A stretch of DNA of 64,000 bases from Periplaneta americana (lineage: Eukaryota > Arthropoda > Insecta > Blattodea > Blattidae), in the NCBI RefSeq assembly GCF_040183065.1, contig NC_091120.1:75379208-75443207 (forward strand). The letters are read 5' to 3'. The notes under the pieces were generated by a model. The model did no database searches. It saw nothing but the letters and a program-made list of their open reading frames with translations, and was not told the origin of the DNA. Of the stretch, positions 25,536 through 36,915 are shown one piece after another. A program made the position numbers and the translations under genes. Position 1 is the stretch's first letter. Each line of letters opens with the position of its first letter.

Positions 25536-26993
25536 TTTGTTTTGTAGTCCTGTTAATACATGGAAATATTTCAAATAAATACGTCTTTTTATGTGCTCTG
25601 AACCACTTTAGACCATTTTAACAGTGATATGTATGTATATATGTGTGAGATTGCATCGTGAAATATTACAGACAAAATTGCTAAGGATAAATCAAAATTA
25701 TCGTAAATCAGTATTCAAATGTAGTAAAATTCTATATCTAGACCTCAATAGTTTTGTAGAAAGGTCAATTCCTAAGGCTATTGTTGAAAGACTTGCGATA
25801 TTAATGTACAGAAATTCTTCGAATTCAGTATTGAGAATCAAATAACATTATTTATACTGTATATGTTTGAAAATTTGCAAATGCATTTTTTTCCTAAATG
25901 CTACATACTGTACTGAAGAACATAAGGTTTGTGAACGTGAGAAATTGAATAACTTTATACCTAGTGGTAATGTTACAATTTAATATTGAATTTGATATTT
26001 ATTTATAAAATTTACAGCAATTATTAATTTTGGTGTGTTAAGTTATGCAACTTATGTCTTATTCACATTTGTTTTCTCTCCTGAATTTTATATTGACATG
26101 TTATTTGTGTATTTTATACTAATTAATTTCTTTCAAATGTTGTTGACTATGATCCTTTTTACTCCTGGTGGTTTGGCAGAGTTAAAAACTCAATTTGCCA
26201 TTATATTTATTTGTTTAGTTAGGTTAATAGCAGACTGTCATTTGGCTTTAAAATTATCCATTTTGAGCGCTTCTTTGCTGTTAGTTATTTCGTAATATTC
26301 CGTAGTTTTCTTACTTACAAATACTCTAGACCTATAGAAACAATTTTCAACACTCCAGAAGCCACGTTTCTTCACAGGATAGTAATATTGGTAATGAGGC
26401 TAGTTTGAGATAAAGTTGGAAATAGGCTAAGTAATCTTAACAAATTTGACCGTGAATGTTTATGATCTTATAAACTTGAAAAGATTCCAAGATTCTTGAC
26501 TCCAAAACATGTGACATGTTTTCATTTTCGTTCTCCCTTACTCTGTCTTAAATTTTTTCTCCTACTTTCTACTGTGGGTATTTTAGTTTGAATGTTTGTG
26601 GCACACAGCCATACATTTGTTTTTATGCATCATCTGTTTTGATATTTTAATTTAGCACCATGACGCCTATGTATTAGTCATATGCTGGAAGATAAAATTG
26701 GATGAGACAAGCAAGTACAGTAACAGTCAGATCTAATAACAGTGACTGTTTTCTTTTATTGTTTTTAGTCTCTGAAAAATTGTGAATCATTTTACTATGG
26801 AAATTATTACGAGTACAGTACCTATTTATAAATTAACAGTAGTAGAACCAATAGCCAACAATAAAAAAATAGCACGATTACATATCTAATGTGAAACAGG
26901 AAATAAAGTTTTCATTTCACATAAAATGCACAAAAGAAACACGATATCAGTGTCATAAAGTTATCATTTTGTGTTTTCACATTTCACAATATA

Positions 26994-27445
26994 CAGAGTG
27001 GAAGTAATATAACTGTGCAGGTTTTAACAGCTTATTCCTTCGATGGAGTAGAACAAAAAATTCTGATACCATATTGCCCCAAATGAATACTTTTCTCAGA
27101 AAAAAAAAAAAAAAACTTTTTTCTCCTAAATGTTAACACTATTTTACTCAGTAAATGCTATCCGTACATTTCAAATTTTTACTCTTATCATTAGAGAAAC
27201 TGATAGGAATAATTGATCCTTCTGCAGTTTTTCAATAAAATGGACGTTTTTCTTGCAAATTAAATAATAACATTAACACATATCGTTATTTCCTGCCATT
27301 AGGAAGTCTGGTAACCCTACTGGAATGACTAACATATGGAAAAATTCAGATGTTCAGATCGAGTGCGTGTGTGATTTTGTACATGAGCTGGCAACATGCT
27401 GTTGCCAAACTATACAGACTTTTAGCTTAATTTTCTAATTGGCCA
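26994..27445. repeat. Dispersed repeat, copy 2 (first copy at 4993)
   Basis: Begins CAGAGTGGAAGTAATATAAC after TA and aligns to 4993-5455. It carries a poly-A tract at about 27101-27115 absent from copy 1. Intron 1. Confidence 0.6.
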
Positions 27446-27460
27446 TACGATAAATTTTTA

Positions 27461-27608
27461 AATGTAATCTTCATCTTACGATGTTTGGGTGACGTATATA
27501 CGTCCATTGATGTGACATATTAATGAATACTATATGTTTGGGTGACGTTATGTCACATCAATGGACGTATATACGTCACCCAAACATCGTAAGATGAAGA
27601 TTACATTT
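27461..27608. repeat. Perfect 58-bp inverted repeat
   Basis: The arm 27461-27518 is the exact reverse complement of 27551-27608, with a spacer of about 32 bases. Each arm contains the palindrome GACGTATATACGTC next to GGGTG. Full identity implies a recent origin. Confidence 0.9.
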
Positions 27609-27714
27609 GTAAAGTTTCTTTCCAGCCATAAGCAGTCAATGGACATATATACGTCACCCAAACATCGTAAGATGAAGATTACATTTGTAAAGTTTCTTTC
27701 CAGCCATAAGCAGT
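27559..27714 (+). repeat. Two-copy 78-bp tandem repeat
   Basis: 27559-27636 and 27637-27714 are identical except at one position (GGACGTATA versus GGACATATA). The right arm of the inverted repeat lies mostly in the first unit. Confidence 0.9.
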
Positions 27715-27796
27715 GCTGACTAAGATCAGACGCTATGGACAGTACTCTATAACAGAGTCGCCAGTATGAAAGGATAATTCCGAGCCTTTGGCGTGA

Positions 27797-27905
27797 GACG
27801 AACTCGATAGCTCAGTGGTAGAGTGCCTGACCGGAGACCAGGAAGTCGCAGGTTCGATTCCCGCTCGAGGTTGTGAAATTTTTCTTTCATACCATGGCAT
27901 GATTG
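27797..27905 (+). mobile_element. tRNA-related SINE / tRNA pseudogene
   Basis: Box A TAGCTCAGTGGTAGAGTG and box B GGTTCGATTCC are near-perfect. The acceptor arms AACTCGA and TCGAGGT pair with one mismatch, and a D-stem GCTC/GAGT and T-stem GCAGG/CCCGC can form. The anticodon stem is imperfect (CCTGA/CCAGG) and position 33 is C, so a functional tRNA is unlikely. No CCA. Lies in intron 1. Confidence 0.6.
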
Positions 27906-28957
27906 TGACTATAATAGTATTTAATTCAATAAATTTTTTATTTATTTTAATATATTCAATTGCCCCCTTCAATCTGTACATTATATCACGTCCACACCCT
28001 ATATAGTATACCAAGAATGGATAACAGGAATCCTTCTACAAATTTTGAATTACTGACCCAGAGGAAAAAGATTAGGAAAACATTTAAAACGTCTAAATGT
28101 TGATTTCATGTTGTGTGCCGAAATGAACCTACTGGTGAAGTAGTGGGGGATTGTGACAATGATATGATGATGGTGGTCCAGATTTTTTTCTTTGTAATTA
28201 AACAATTTCAGTATAGGCTTACTTTTCTGTTTAATGTCCGTTGGATCCTAATATGTGAATCCTTTTAAACATAAAAAGGGCTAAATGGTACTTAAGGACC
28301 TAATTGGGATAAATGGGCATCTCGCAGAAAAAATTATGCAAATGGCTAATTTTTCTCAAATTTCGCATAGATATAAAATTTCTTGAATAAAATAAAAAGA
28401 AATACAAAATTAGTAGGGATCCCTTTTTTATAGTGAATACGAATCTTAAATTTCTGTATAAAAATTTGTTTAATTTCGGTGTTATTTCGCACAAAAAAAT
28501 ATTTATTTATGTTAGGTGTTATTTCACATTTAAAAATTTTAAATTTTTAACTTTCTTCATCATTATATACCTTACCGATACTTCTACATAGACTAGAGGT
28601 CTGTATCATCAAGGGAATCTTAAGATTACAATACTTACAATTTTCTGTCAGTACTTACATGACATTGTATAAAAGTTTATGTAACAGTCTCCCATTCTGT
28701 TTGAATAATATAAACTCATAGGCAGTACAAAACTTTATATTTAAAAATAAAATCACTCAAAAGCTGGTTTGAATATGGGATTCAAAATTCTGTATTGAAA
28801 TAGGTTTGAATATTAAATTAAAAACCAATCAATCTTCTTAATGTATCCAGTTGTTTGCTGACAACATGAAGTCCACTATAGTCCACTGTAGTCTATTAAA
28901 TTAAAAATGCTGCACATAAATATCAATCTTAGGGTATACTTTAAATTAAAATTTCGC

Positions 28958-29036
28958 AAAAAAAAATAAATAAATAAAATAAAATAAAATAAATAAATAA
29001 AATAAAATAAAATAAATAAATAAATAAAAAAATAAA
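28958..29036. repeat. (AAATA)n low-complexity tract
   Basis: Mixed AAATA/AAAATA units over about 80 bp in intron 1. The rest of 27906-29650 shows no feature. Confidence 0.8.
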
Positions 29037-29652
29037 ATTTATCTTGAAAAATACTAATTTTGAGGAAATCGGTGTGTAACCTCCTGAGTCCTGAGACATT
29101 TGTTGTTTTATTTTTAAAGTTAAATATACCGGTAATTCTACACTTCAAAAACTGTCACTGACATGAGGAGAAACGCTTTTCTCGACTTTAAACTTGTGGT
29201 ATTTTGACCTCGTAGGGCTTCAAACATAAAATGTTTGCTTTTGTTACCTGAAAATCTGTATTTCGTGAATCCGTGATTTGCGAAAATTAGGTATCTTTAA
29301 TAATTAGTAAATTTTAAATTTTTCAGAAATGCCATGTTCGTTTAAAACAGAGAACTAAACATGTGCATAGTGTATTGTTGTAAGAACAATTTTACCCTCT
29401 GCTACTTGTATAAAAAGAGTATCTAGCGTCATTTTCAAGTCTCATGCAGTAACTCCTACAGAAGTTGGTTTTGGTACAGTACAGTAACTTACAAAATGTA
29501 AGAACTTTAAGAAATAAAATTTTTCTTGCTAAATTTAAAATTTATAGGCAATGTCCCTAGGTACGATTGTCCCAGGATACAGCATCTTCTCCTTTTACTT
29601 CCAATCGAATGCTGATAAATATATTATATCAAGTATCCTACTATGTCAAGTA

Positions 29653-30170
29653 CGAGGATGTATCAAAAGGTAAGGTAACCAGAGTTCTCATGGACATACT
29701 TCATTTCACAAGCAGATATATTGATACACAGTAATATGGCACTGGTATGCATCACTTTTCAACATAGTCAGCATGCTTGTCCAAGCACTTGTTCCAACAG
29801 TAGGCCAAAGTGTCGTCGGGATAGAAGAAATCTGCTTCAAGTCCCTGAAGTCACACCATGATGGCTTGGTAAACAGCCATATCAGTGTTGAATCGCCTAT
29901 CATTCAGGTACTTCTTCAACGGTCCGAAGTTATGGAAATCACCGTGTTCCAGGTTGGGGTAGTAGGGAGCATGGTCCAATATCTCGCACCAGAAGCGCTA
30001 TTTGAGACATGACATTCACACCATACATTGGAACAAGTTGACGGTGAATTTCTGCTGGTAGGTGCCCTTCAGACGCAAAAACCGGTTCATACTACGCACT
30101 TCCATGTTTGAACATGATTCTGTGCATGCAGGCATCTTACAACTGATCTTCGAGAGTCTGACGCAACATA
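29653..30170 (-). pseudogene. Internally deleted mariner transposase
   Basis: The - strand begins MEVRSMNRFLRLKG (30105), then after a frame change AEIHRQLVPMYGVNVMSQ, the helix-turn-helix end. It joins directly to LDHAPYYPNLEHGDFHNFGP then LKKYLND, the catalytic C-terminus, so the centre is deleted. Low-coordinate end CGAGGATGTATCAAAAGG follows a TA and looks like a mariner terminus. Located in intron 1, antisense to the MATH gene. Confidence 0.65.
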
Positions 30171-30405
30171 TGTGCCATCTAATGGCTGCGTGAGAAAGCT
30201 GTGGTCTGCTGATGCGGAGTCCTGGTGGAAAATTCGAACAAGAGGAGGAATTATGTCACCTCTGAGATTTCTTGTTACTTTACTTTTTAATCACTCTCAT
30301 GTACTTTTTTCCCCCTACGTTGTGTGTATAGAGTTTTGCATTAAATGTCAAATGTGATTGTTATTTACAGTATATTGTTTGTGATGAGTTATTTTGTATT
30401 ATCAG

Positions 30406-30604
30406 AGGAAATGGAAGATAGGTTCCATAATTTGGAGACACAACTAGCTGATCAGCTGAATGTCATCAAAACGATGTTACTCAACATAGAGGATAGAATT
30501 ACAGAACAAGATCAAGCATCAAGACGGGCACAGAGACGCATAATGGGGACCGTGTTAAGGCAGTGCCAGACTACTGCTCCAGCCGGAATGGCCTATAACA
30601 GTGG
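30406..30604 (+). CDS. MATH gene exon 2: coiled coil
   Basis: The acceptor TATTATCAG|AG precedes 30406, and its two leading bases complete codon 139 (Lys). The exon encodes residues 139-204 and two bases of codon 205. The heptad repeat runs from F145 to about I170 and is followed by a basic stretch (RRAQRRIMG) and a cysteine, then a short APAG segment. The donor at 30605 (TGG|GTTAGT) was chosen over the GT at 30601 because only 30605 keeps frame with exon 3. A multimerising coiled coil directly before a MATH domain is the arrangement of TRAF proteins. Confidence 0.75.
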
Positions 30605-31254
30605 GTTAGTTTCACTTAAATTTTTGTTACGTAGTGTTGTATAATAATTATTCTTATACAGATGAAAAGCATGGTTATTTTGTGTGCTGCATTTGAGATC
30701 CTTAATTTACGAGTATATTTGACTTAATTGAAACTCTTAATTTATTTACAGGTTAAATAGTTCATAAAATATAGAAATAAATACATTATCTTGAAATAAA
30801 CTGTAGTTGGTTCCTGTGTATTGTTGATCAGTAGAGACTGGCACAATCTGAAGAAAATTTTGCCAAATATGAAATTAATTTTGTCAGGATATAAAAACAT
30901 GAAAGGAATATTTCAATGCTAAAATATCTCATAACTTAAACCAGACCTGCACAAGGTTTGCGCTCTCTGAGTCGGCTCACAGCTCGAGAGCAGAATGCAA
31001 ATATTGGCTGCACTCTGTATAAGGGTGGACTGAAAGAAGGTGTGATCTCGTACAAAATGTACACAAAAGTACTAGTACCAGTACGAGTGTTCATGAAATT
31101 AATTCCGGTTCAGTGTTTACAAAACTATCTTGGATTATTATTACTTAGTAAAGAAATATTTATTTTACAGAAATAATAGAAACTCTATAGCTACTTAAAT
31201 ATACAATATCATTTTGTTATATTTTTATTTATCAGTACATCAAAACGGGGTTTT

Positions 31255-31910
31255 ATGCTGTTGGCAGCTGAAGGGAACAGTACTGATCGTAATGAAACGT
31301 CAGTTACAGATGTTCAATGACTGGGTTTATTAAAGTTGATAATAGAAAACAGTTGCTCACAAATATAAATGTTGAGCCAAACATAGCAATCATTTTCACA
31401 GCCAGCTTGTGTAGTCGTGGATATTATTGCTGAGGTTTAATCTTGTAATATTCAACCAGACTAATAGTATTATTTAAACGGTCTTTAGCCCTTAGACCAC
31501 ATTGAAGATCAAGAAGTTCAAGGTGTAAATCGTATGACACTGTTTCAACTGGTGTTGAAGGAATTTATTATGATAACTTTAAACTTCTTTCCAATTAAGA
31601 CAAGATCTTGGACCCTAGAATTAAATTAATTTTGAATTTCAATTAATATTTACATATAATCGTTTAACCTGGCTTAATCACGAGCAGTTTCTATCGTTGG
31701 AAAATGAGCCATGTTACCTTCCCGAAACTGATTTATGAGAAGTGTAAGTTTACGACTGAAATCCCATACTTTATTCAACATATCAACAATGAGCTGGCCT
31801 TTTCCCTGAAGAGAGATATTTAAATTGTTGAAGATTAATAAATTCTAACGTGCCCTACTTCATGTAATAATGCAACTTTCAACTCCTGAAACTTTTTACT
31901 GCGACCTTCA
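31255..31910 (-). pseudogene. hAT transposase remnant (GTF2IRD2-like type)
   Basis: The - strand reads IFNNLNISLQGKGQLIVDML then NKVWDFSRKLTLLINQF and NMAHFPTIE. Further on it reads YDLHLELLDLQCGLRAKDRL, then LAVKMIAMFGSTFI and, after a frameshift, EQLFSIINFNK. The last block is the conserved dimerisation motif of hAT transposases. Stops and frameshifts break it. No catalytic function is possible. Confidence 0.7.
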
Positions 31911-31924
31911 CCAACAAAACCATC

Positions 31925-32090
31925 ATATCTCTATGTATGGACTAGTAATGACGCATTATATTATACCGGGTTCAAATCCCGATGCCGGAGAGAATTTTTC
32001 TCTGTTCCACTCTTCCATCAGCATTATATTATGTTTTCCTCTTTCTTTCAAACTTTTGTGGTAGATAAATATTGACTCCAGCTGCTGTGA
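31925..32090 (+). mobile_element. SINE-like fragment
   Basis: Box B-like GGGTTCAAATCCC followed by GGAGAGAATTTTTCTCTG. Box A is poor. It lies within the hAT element, suggesting nesting. Confidence 0.35.
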
Positions 32091-32355
32091 AAAAAATAAG
32101 CATTCTCCCATGCAATATTGAAAGAATTTGCCTGATGATCACGTTTCTGTCTTTTAGATTCCATCATTATGTAGCCGTAGATAGGCAAAGTGAAATAATT
32201 ACTGATAATACACACTACACCAGATAACTGCGTGGATTATCCTCTACCTATAGCAGGCCTACGTCATTCCGACGTACCTTTCCGGTGGGCTGTTAGACGT
32301 CTCTCCTGCTCTGAAGGAGCGGCCACGCTCAATGAGCACTGTTTGTGCAGGCCTG

Positions 32356-32974
32356 TTCTAAGCCATTTAGAGCATGTTTACATTATTATTTACAAAATAA
32401 GCCTTTAGAGATAAATAGTTTTGACTGTACTGTTATTTAATATGGTACCAAATAAAATACCGGTACAATAAATCTGCATAAGTAATGAAACAATTTGTCA
32501 GCTTCATCAAACCTTTACCTGAGAATGCAAGAACTAGGTATTGGAAACTCAATTTTTTACGTTGAAGAGAAAAAAATCTTCTTACATTTGCTGGATTCAA
32601 CAATGGTTACAATACAACACAATTTTTCTGTATTTTCTTGCACAAGATTACATCTTCTGTCAGTTAATATTGTTTTGTACGATGAAAAACCTCTTCATTA
32701 CCTCTTTATTAATAGTATTTAAGACAAATTTATTGATAGACTCATTAATGAGTGGCAGTAAATTACAGTGTACTGGTAATATCTAAATGTATGCACAATA
32801 TACCTACTGAATGTAAAGTAGAAGCAGGTTTTTTGTAGTAAATTTTAATAATGACGAAATGTAATGTTTAGAATGTTTGTTGTGTTATATTTCGTCTTTT
32901 CTCTTCAAACAAAATTCCATTTCATAAACTCATATTCTTTAATAAAATGTATGCTTTAATACAGCCATAAATAT
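32356..32974. other. Intron 2, non-coding gap
   Basis: AT-rich sequence without recognised features. Confidence 0.3.
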
Positions 32975-33335
32975 TTTAGTGTCATAATATTTTAGTCCAC
33001 TCCTTTCTTCAGAAAATGCTTGAATTAATGAAACCTCATTCTTGACCCCATTGTTCATTTTGAGAAGGATGATCAACAAGCCAGTAACATTAACGATGAA
33101 AAGTCTATTTACAACCCATGTATTCCTCACTTCAGTGAGAGATACAAAATGAATATTAATACATGGGAAGTGAAAGGACTTCTTTTTGGCGCTAGGGGAA
33201 CTTCATTTAAGTTAACCAAAACCATTCTCCTTTCTCTTAAATTTTCTAATGAGGACTTTAACAAAATTTGTCTAATGGTATTGAGAGATTCATTATCCAT
33301 TTTACACACTCACTTGTATAATACTATGTAATTTT
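32975..33335 (+). pseudogene. Retrotransposon polyprotein C-terminal fragment, copy 2
   Basis: Reads LDPIVHFEKDDQQASNINDE then KSIYNPCIPHF, then NTWEVKGLLFGARGTSF and LRDSLSILHTHLYN, matching the fragments at 6230 and 39165 motif by motif. No upstream reverse transcriptase is present. Sense to the MATH gene, within intron 2; an open frame ends at 33331. Confidence 0.55.
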
Positions 33336-33708
33336 TTTTTCACTTCATTTCATTACTCTTCAATGTATTTTCATCTCATGTTTCTCCGAAATCAAATTGT
33401 ACTTTATTTTTAAATTTATCATTGTTCTGTATTCTCTCCGCAAATCATATTGTATTTTATTTTTAATTTAACCTCTGCTTTGTATTCTGGATCCTAGTGG
33501 TCAGCCGTAGATTTCGGCCAGATGTCCCAAATTGTGGAATTTGTTGTTGTGTTGCTGTTAACAAAATATGGTAGCAGTATGTGATTGCAGTACTGACCAA
33601 ACCCAGATTTTAAGATTTTGTATTATTGGCTATTCAGACTCATGAATGTTTAAGTTTTTGATGGCTTTAAAATTCTCTGCTGATGAATGCGTCGTTTTGT
33701 TCACGCAG

Positions 33709-33870
33709 GAAAACAAGTTCAACAACCCTTGAACAAGATGAGGAAACCGAGATGACGTGGGATGACGAGGATTCTTCCAGTGTCATTTCTGAGAGTCCCC
33801 GTGACAAGGAAATCAATCGTTACAACAGTACCATTCATGCAGAACCTATCCTTGGACAACCATATAGCAG
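33709..33870 (+). CDS. MATH gene exon 3: acidic linker
   Basis: The acceptor TTGTTCACGCAG|G opens the exon, and its first base completes codon 205. It encodes residues 206-258, rich in D, E, S and T (EQDEETEMTWDDEDSSS), then a neutral part with one sequon (NST). The donor is CAG|GTCTGT at 33871, leaving two bases of codon 259. No domain is recognised. The segment probably acts as a flexible spacer between coiled coil and MATH domain. Confidence 0.7.
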
Positions 33871-34256
33871 GTCTGTAGCATATTTAATCATGAGTGCCGG
33901 TACAGAAATACCTAGGTAGCTTACCTTTATGACTTCTTTTATTACGTTATTTTTATATGCATGTAAAGTGTTTCAGCACACATATCTCTCGCTTTAATTG
34001 ATGGTCACTCTTACCCTCCTCCCACTAACTATATTACAGTTCATAATCATTAGTTCGTACACTGTATTGCATTTTATTGGATGCTGACATACAAACAGTA
34101 CCGTACCAGGGGTTAGGTAAAATGAGTTTCACTTACCTTGTTTATTATAGTGGGTCCAGTTTTTTCAGATTATAATAAACAATAGTCCTAGTATAAAGCA
34201 CGAAAATTGTACTTTATTCATTTAGTGAGATCTCTAATGTTATCATTCTGTAGCTA

Positions 34257-35604
34257 ACGAGCACCGTTATCCATAAACAAAATTTGTGTTTCATAAGCAT
34301 ACGATGATCTACCAAGTAATATTAAGGGGAGAGGTATAGTTTTTCATTTGTGTAAATTAAGTGAACGTAATTTAACCTAATGAACACCGTTATCCATAAA
34401 CAAAATTTGTGTTTCATAAGCATACAATGATCTACCAAGTAATATTAAGGGGAGAGTACAGTTTTTCATTTGTGTAAATTAAGTGAACGTAATTTAACCT
34501 AACGAGCACTGTTATCCATAAACAAAATTTGTGTTTCATAAACATACAATGATCTACCAAGTAATATTAAGGGGAGAGGTACAGTTTTTCATTTGTGTAA
34601 ATTAAGTGAATGTAATTTAACCTAACGAGCACCGTTATCCATAAACAAAATTTGTGTTTCATAAACATACAATGATCTACCAAGTAATATTAAGGGGAGA
34701 GGTACAGTTTTTCATTTGTGTAAATTAAGTGAACGTAATTTAACCTAATGAGCACCGTTATCCATAAACAAAATTTGTGTTTCATAAACATACAATGATC
34801 TACCAAGTAATATTAAGGGGAGAGGTACAGTTTTTCATTTGTGTAAATTAAGTGTACGTAATTTAACCTAATGAGCACCGTTATCCATAAACAAAATTTG
34901 TGTTTCATAAACATACAATGATCTACCAAGTAATATTAAGGGGAGAGGTACAGTTTTTCATTTGTGTAAATTAAGTGTACGTAATTTAACCTAATGAGCA
35001 CCGTTATCCATAAACAAAATTCGTATTTCATAAACATACAATGATCTACCAAGTAATATTAAGGGGAGAGGTACAGTTTTTCATTTGTGTAAATTAAGTG
35101 AACGTAATTTAACGTAACGAGCACCGTTATCCATAAACAAAATTCGTATTTCATAAACATACAATGATCTACCAAGTAATATTAAGGGGAGAGGTACAGT
35201 TTTTCATTTGTGTAAATTAAGTGAACGTAATTTAACCTAACGAGCACCGTTATCCATAAACAAAATTTGTGTTTCATAAACATACAATGATCTACCAAGT
35301 AATATTAAGGGGAGAGGTACAGTTTTTCATTTGTGTAAATTAAGTGAACGTAATTTAACCTAACGAGCGCTGTTATCCATAAACAAAATTCGTATTTCAT
35401 AAACATACAATGATCTACCAAGTAATATTAAGGGGAGAGGTACAGTTTTTCATTTGTGTAAATTAAGTGAACGTAATTTAACCTAACGAGCACCATTATC
35501 CATAAACAAAATTTGTGTTTCATAAACACACAATGATCTACCAAGTAATATTAAGGGGAGAGGTACAGTTTTTCATTTGTGTAAATTAAGTGAACGTAAT
35601 TTAA
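34257..35604. repeat. 123-bp minisatellite, about 11 copies
   Basis: Unit starts at GCACCG (34261) recur at 34384, 34506, 34629, 34752, 34875, 34998, 35121, 35244, 35367 and 35490, so the period is 123 (one 122 and no other variation). Each unit contains TTATCCATAAACAAAATT, CATACAATGATCTACC, TATTAAGGGGAGAGG and TTAAGTGAACGTAATTTAAC. Units differ at few positions, e.g. TTTGTGTTT versus TTCGTATTT, and copies sharing a variant lie next to one another. Intron 3; no coding frame. Confidence 0.95.
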
Positions 35605-35768
35605 TCTTTCATATCTCAGTACCAGTATCTTTTAGTTCTAGTGAAATGAAATTTTTGACATACTTGAAGTACTTTCATTCCTCTTTATTTTCCTTTCAAT
35701 TAGTTGTAGTTTTTGATAAATTTCTTTAAAATTTCTTTCCGTTTCTGTGTTGAGCAGATTCCGCAATA

Positions 35769-36400
35769 TCTATACTAATAATACATCTGTGACCGAAATT
35801 TTTCTGGTAATTTTCGATTTTCCAAAAATAATTGGTGCCAACATGTATAATTAATCCTGCTGAAACCAAAAATCGCTTTTTTGAAATTTTTGTTTGTATG
35901 TCTGTCTGTCTGTCTGGATGTTTGTTACCTTTTCACGCGATAATGACTGAACCGATTTATATGAAAATTGGAATATAAATTAAGTTCGTTGTAACTTAGA
36001 AGGGTTCAGAACCATGGTGGGCCAAGCGCCATTTACAAAAGACGTAGAAAACAAGGGTTAAAATTAAGATATTACCATAATTCAATGGAAACATATAGCA
36101 AGTAATATAAAGTATACACATTAAAACTAAATGATATGACAATCTTCATTAAACTATGGTTGCATGTAATAACAGTTAAAAAACATGTTAAAGGAATTGT
36201 CATTGCAACAAATGAGTGCTCTCTGGACCAAAATTATCGAATTTTAATTTTTTTAAATACAATTTAAATTAAGTAACATATTAAACGATTTATCCTTCTA
36301 TCAAACATGAATGTTCCCTGGATCAACTGTCCTATTTTAATTATGTAATTACTTTATATTTATTTCTAACAGGTGCAGCGGAGCACACGGGTATGGCTAA
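35769..36400 (+). mobile_element. Non-autonomous Helitron
   Basis: Starts TCTATACTAATAATA directly after an A (35768) and ends GGTATGGCTAA, a CTRR terminus, directly before a T (36401), as expected for A|T Helitron insertion. A hairpin GTGC-AGCGGA-GCAC lies about 12 bases before the end. The 5' part carries a (TGTC)n tract and CACGCGATAATGACTGAACC. No Rep/helicase coding. About 630 bp, including a nested MITE fragment. Confidence 0.8.
36000..36161 (+). mobile_element. Truncated MITE nested in the Helitron
   Basis: Starts GAAGGGTTCAGAACCATGG and follows the sequence of the 14304-14535 MITE through CATAATTCAATGGAAACATA and TCTTCATTAAACTATGG, then stops; the right half is missing. Insertion came after, or was captured with, the Helitron. 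Confidence 0.7.
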
Positions 36401-36680
36401 TACAAAATAAATAACACTATAATGCCTATTCCATCCATTGGGACTAGAGTATTTGTTCGCATTGAACAAGTTTCCGCCTTATTAATGTTCCATTTTGATC
36501 AAGTTTTACTGAAAATTCTTTGTTCTTTATTAAATCTCTGAACCATGACTCAAGCAACAGACATGAACAGAGAACAGCGTTTTTTAAAACATTTGTTAAA
36601 AACATAAGGAATTTGGTAAAACTTTGAACTGGTTTTGTAATGGAAGTTGGTTATAAGTTTTTTTTTATTAATACCTACTA

Positions 36681-36915
36681 CCGTAAACTGGGGTTACTTT
36701 GAACACAGAGGAAACTTTGACCATTTTTTTTCAGAAAATCATATTTAGGTTTCTACATGCTGCACTTGTTATAGATGGAGGTAAATTTGGTATGGGAATT
36801 ATTTTATGATAATTTACCTCCCCTCTATAACAAATGCAGCATGTAGAGACCTAAATATGATTTTCTGAAAAATGGTCAAAGTTTCCTCTGTATTCAAAGT
36901 AACCCCAGTTTACGG
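36681..36915. mobile_element. MITE, 235 bp, long inverted arms
   Basis: Both ends read CCGTAAACTGGGGTTACTTT inward, and the arms continue about 100 bp through GAGGAAACTTTGACCA, TCAGAAAATCATATTTAGG and CATGCTGCA. TA flanks both sides (36679-36680, 36916-36917). Non-coding; lies in intron 3. Confidence 0.85.

Larger units (their letters stand above)
30942..32355 (-). mobile_element. hAT-like element in intron 2
   Basis: Ends are CAGACCTGCACAA on the left and CAGGCCTGCACAA inverted on the right, a 13-bp TIR with one mismatch and a hAT-type CAG start. Flanking 8-mers ACTTAAAC and TTCTAAGC are only partly alike, so the target duplication is decayed. The interior holds a - strand transposase remnant and a SINE-like fragment. 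Confidence 0.65.

Noticed and set aside
26035-26295. 86-codon hydrophobic frame, possible membrane-receptor exon
   Set aside because: It begins at a non-ATG codon, has no matching neighbouring exons and no recognised receptor motif; hydrophobicity can arise from T-rich DNA.
27797-27875. Functional tRNA gene
   Set aside because: Promoter boxes are good, but the anticodon stem is mispaired, position 33 is not T and the acceptor and T stems each have a mismatch.
27733-28014. Open frame on the - strand containing RAGIEPATSWSPVRHSTTEL
   Set aside because: This peptide is the well-known translation of tRNA-derived sequence; the tRNA-like SINE explains it.
28876-29148. 90-codon FYLF-rich frame on the - strand
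   Set aside because: Produced by the (AAATA)n low-complexity tract.
34257-35604. CRISPR-like array
   Set aside because: Units are contiguous 123-bp repeats without unique spacers in a eukaryotic intron; it is a minisatellite.
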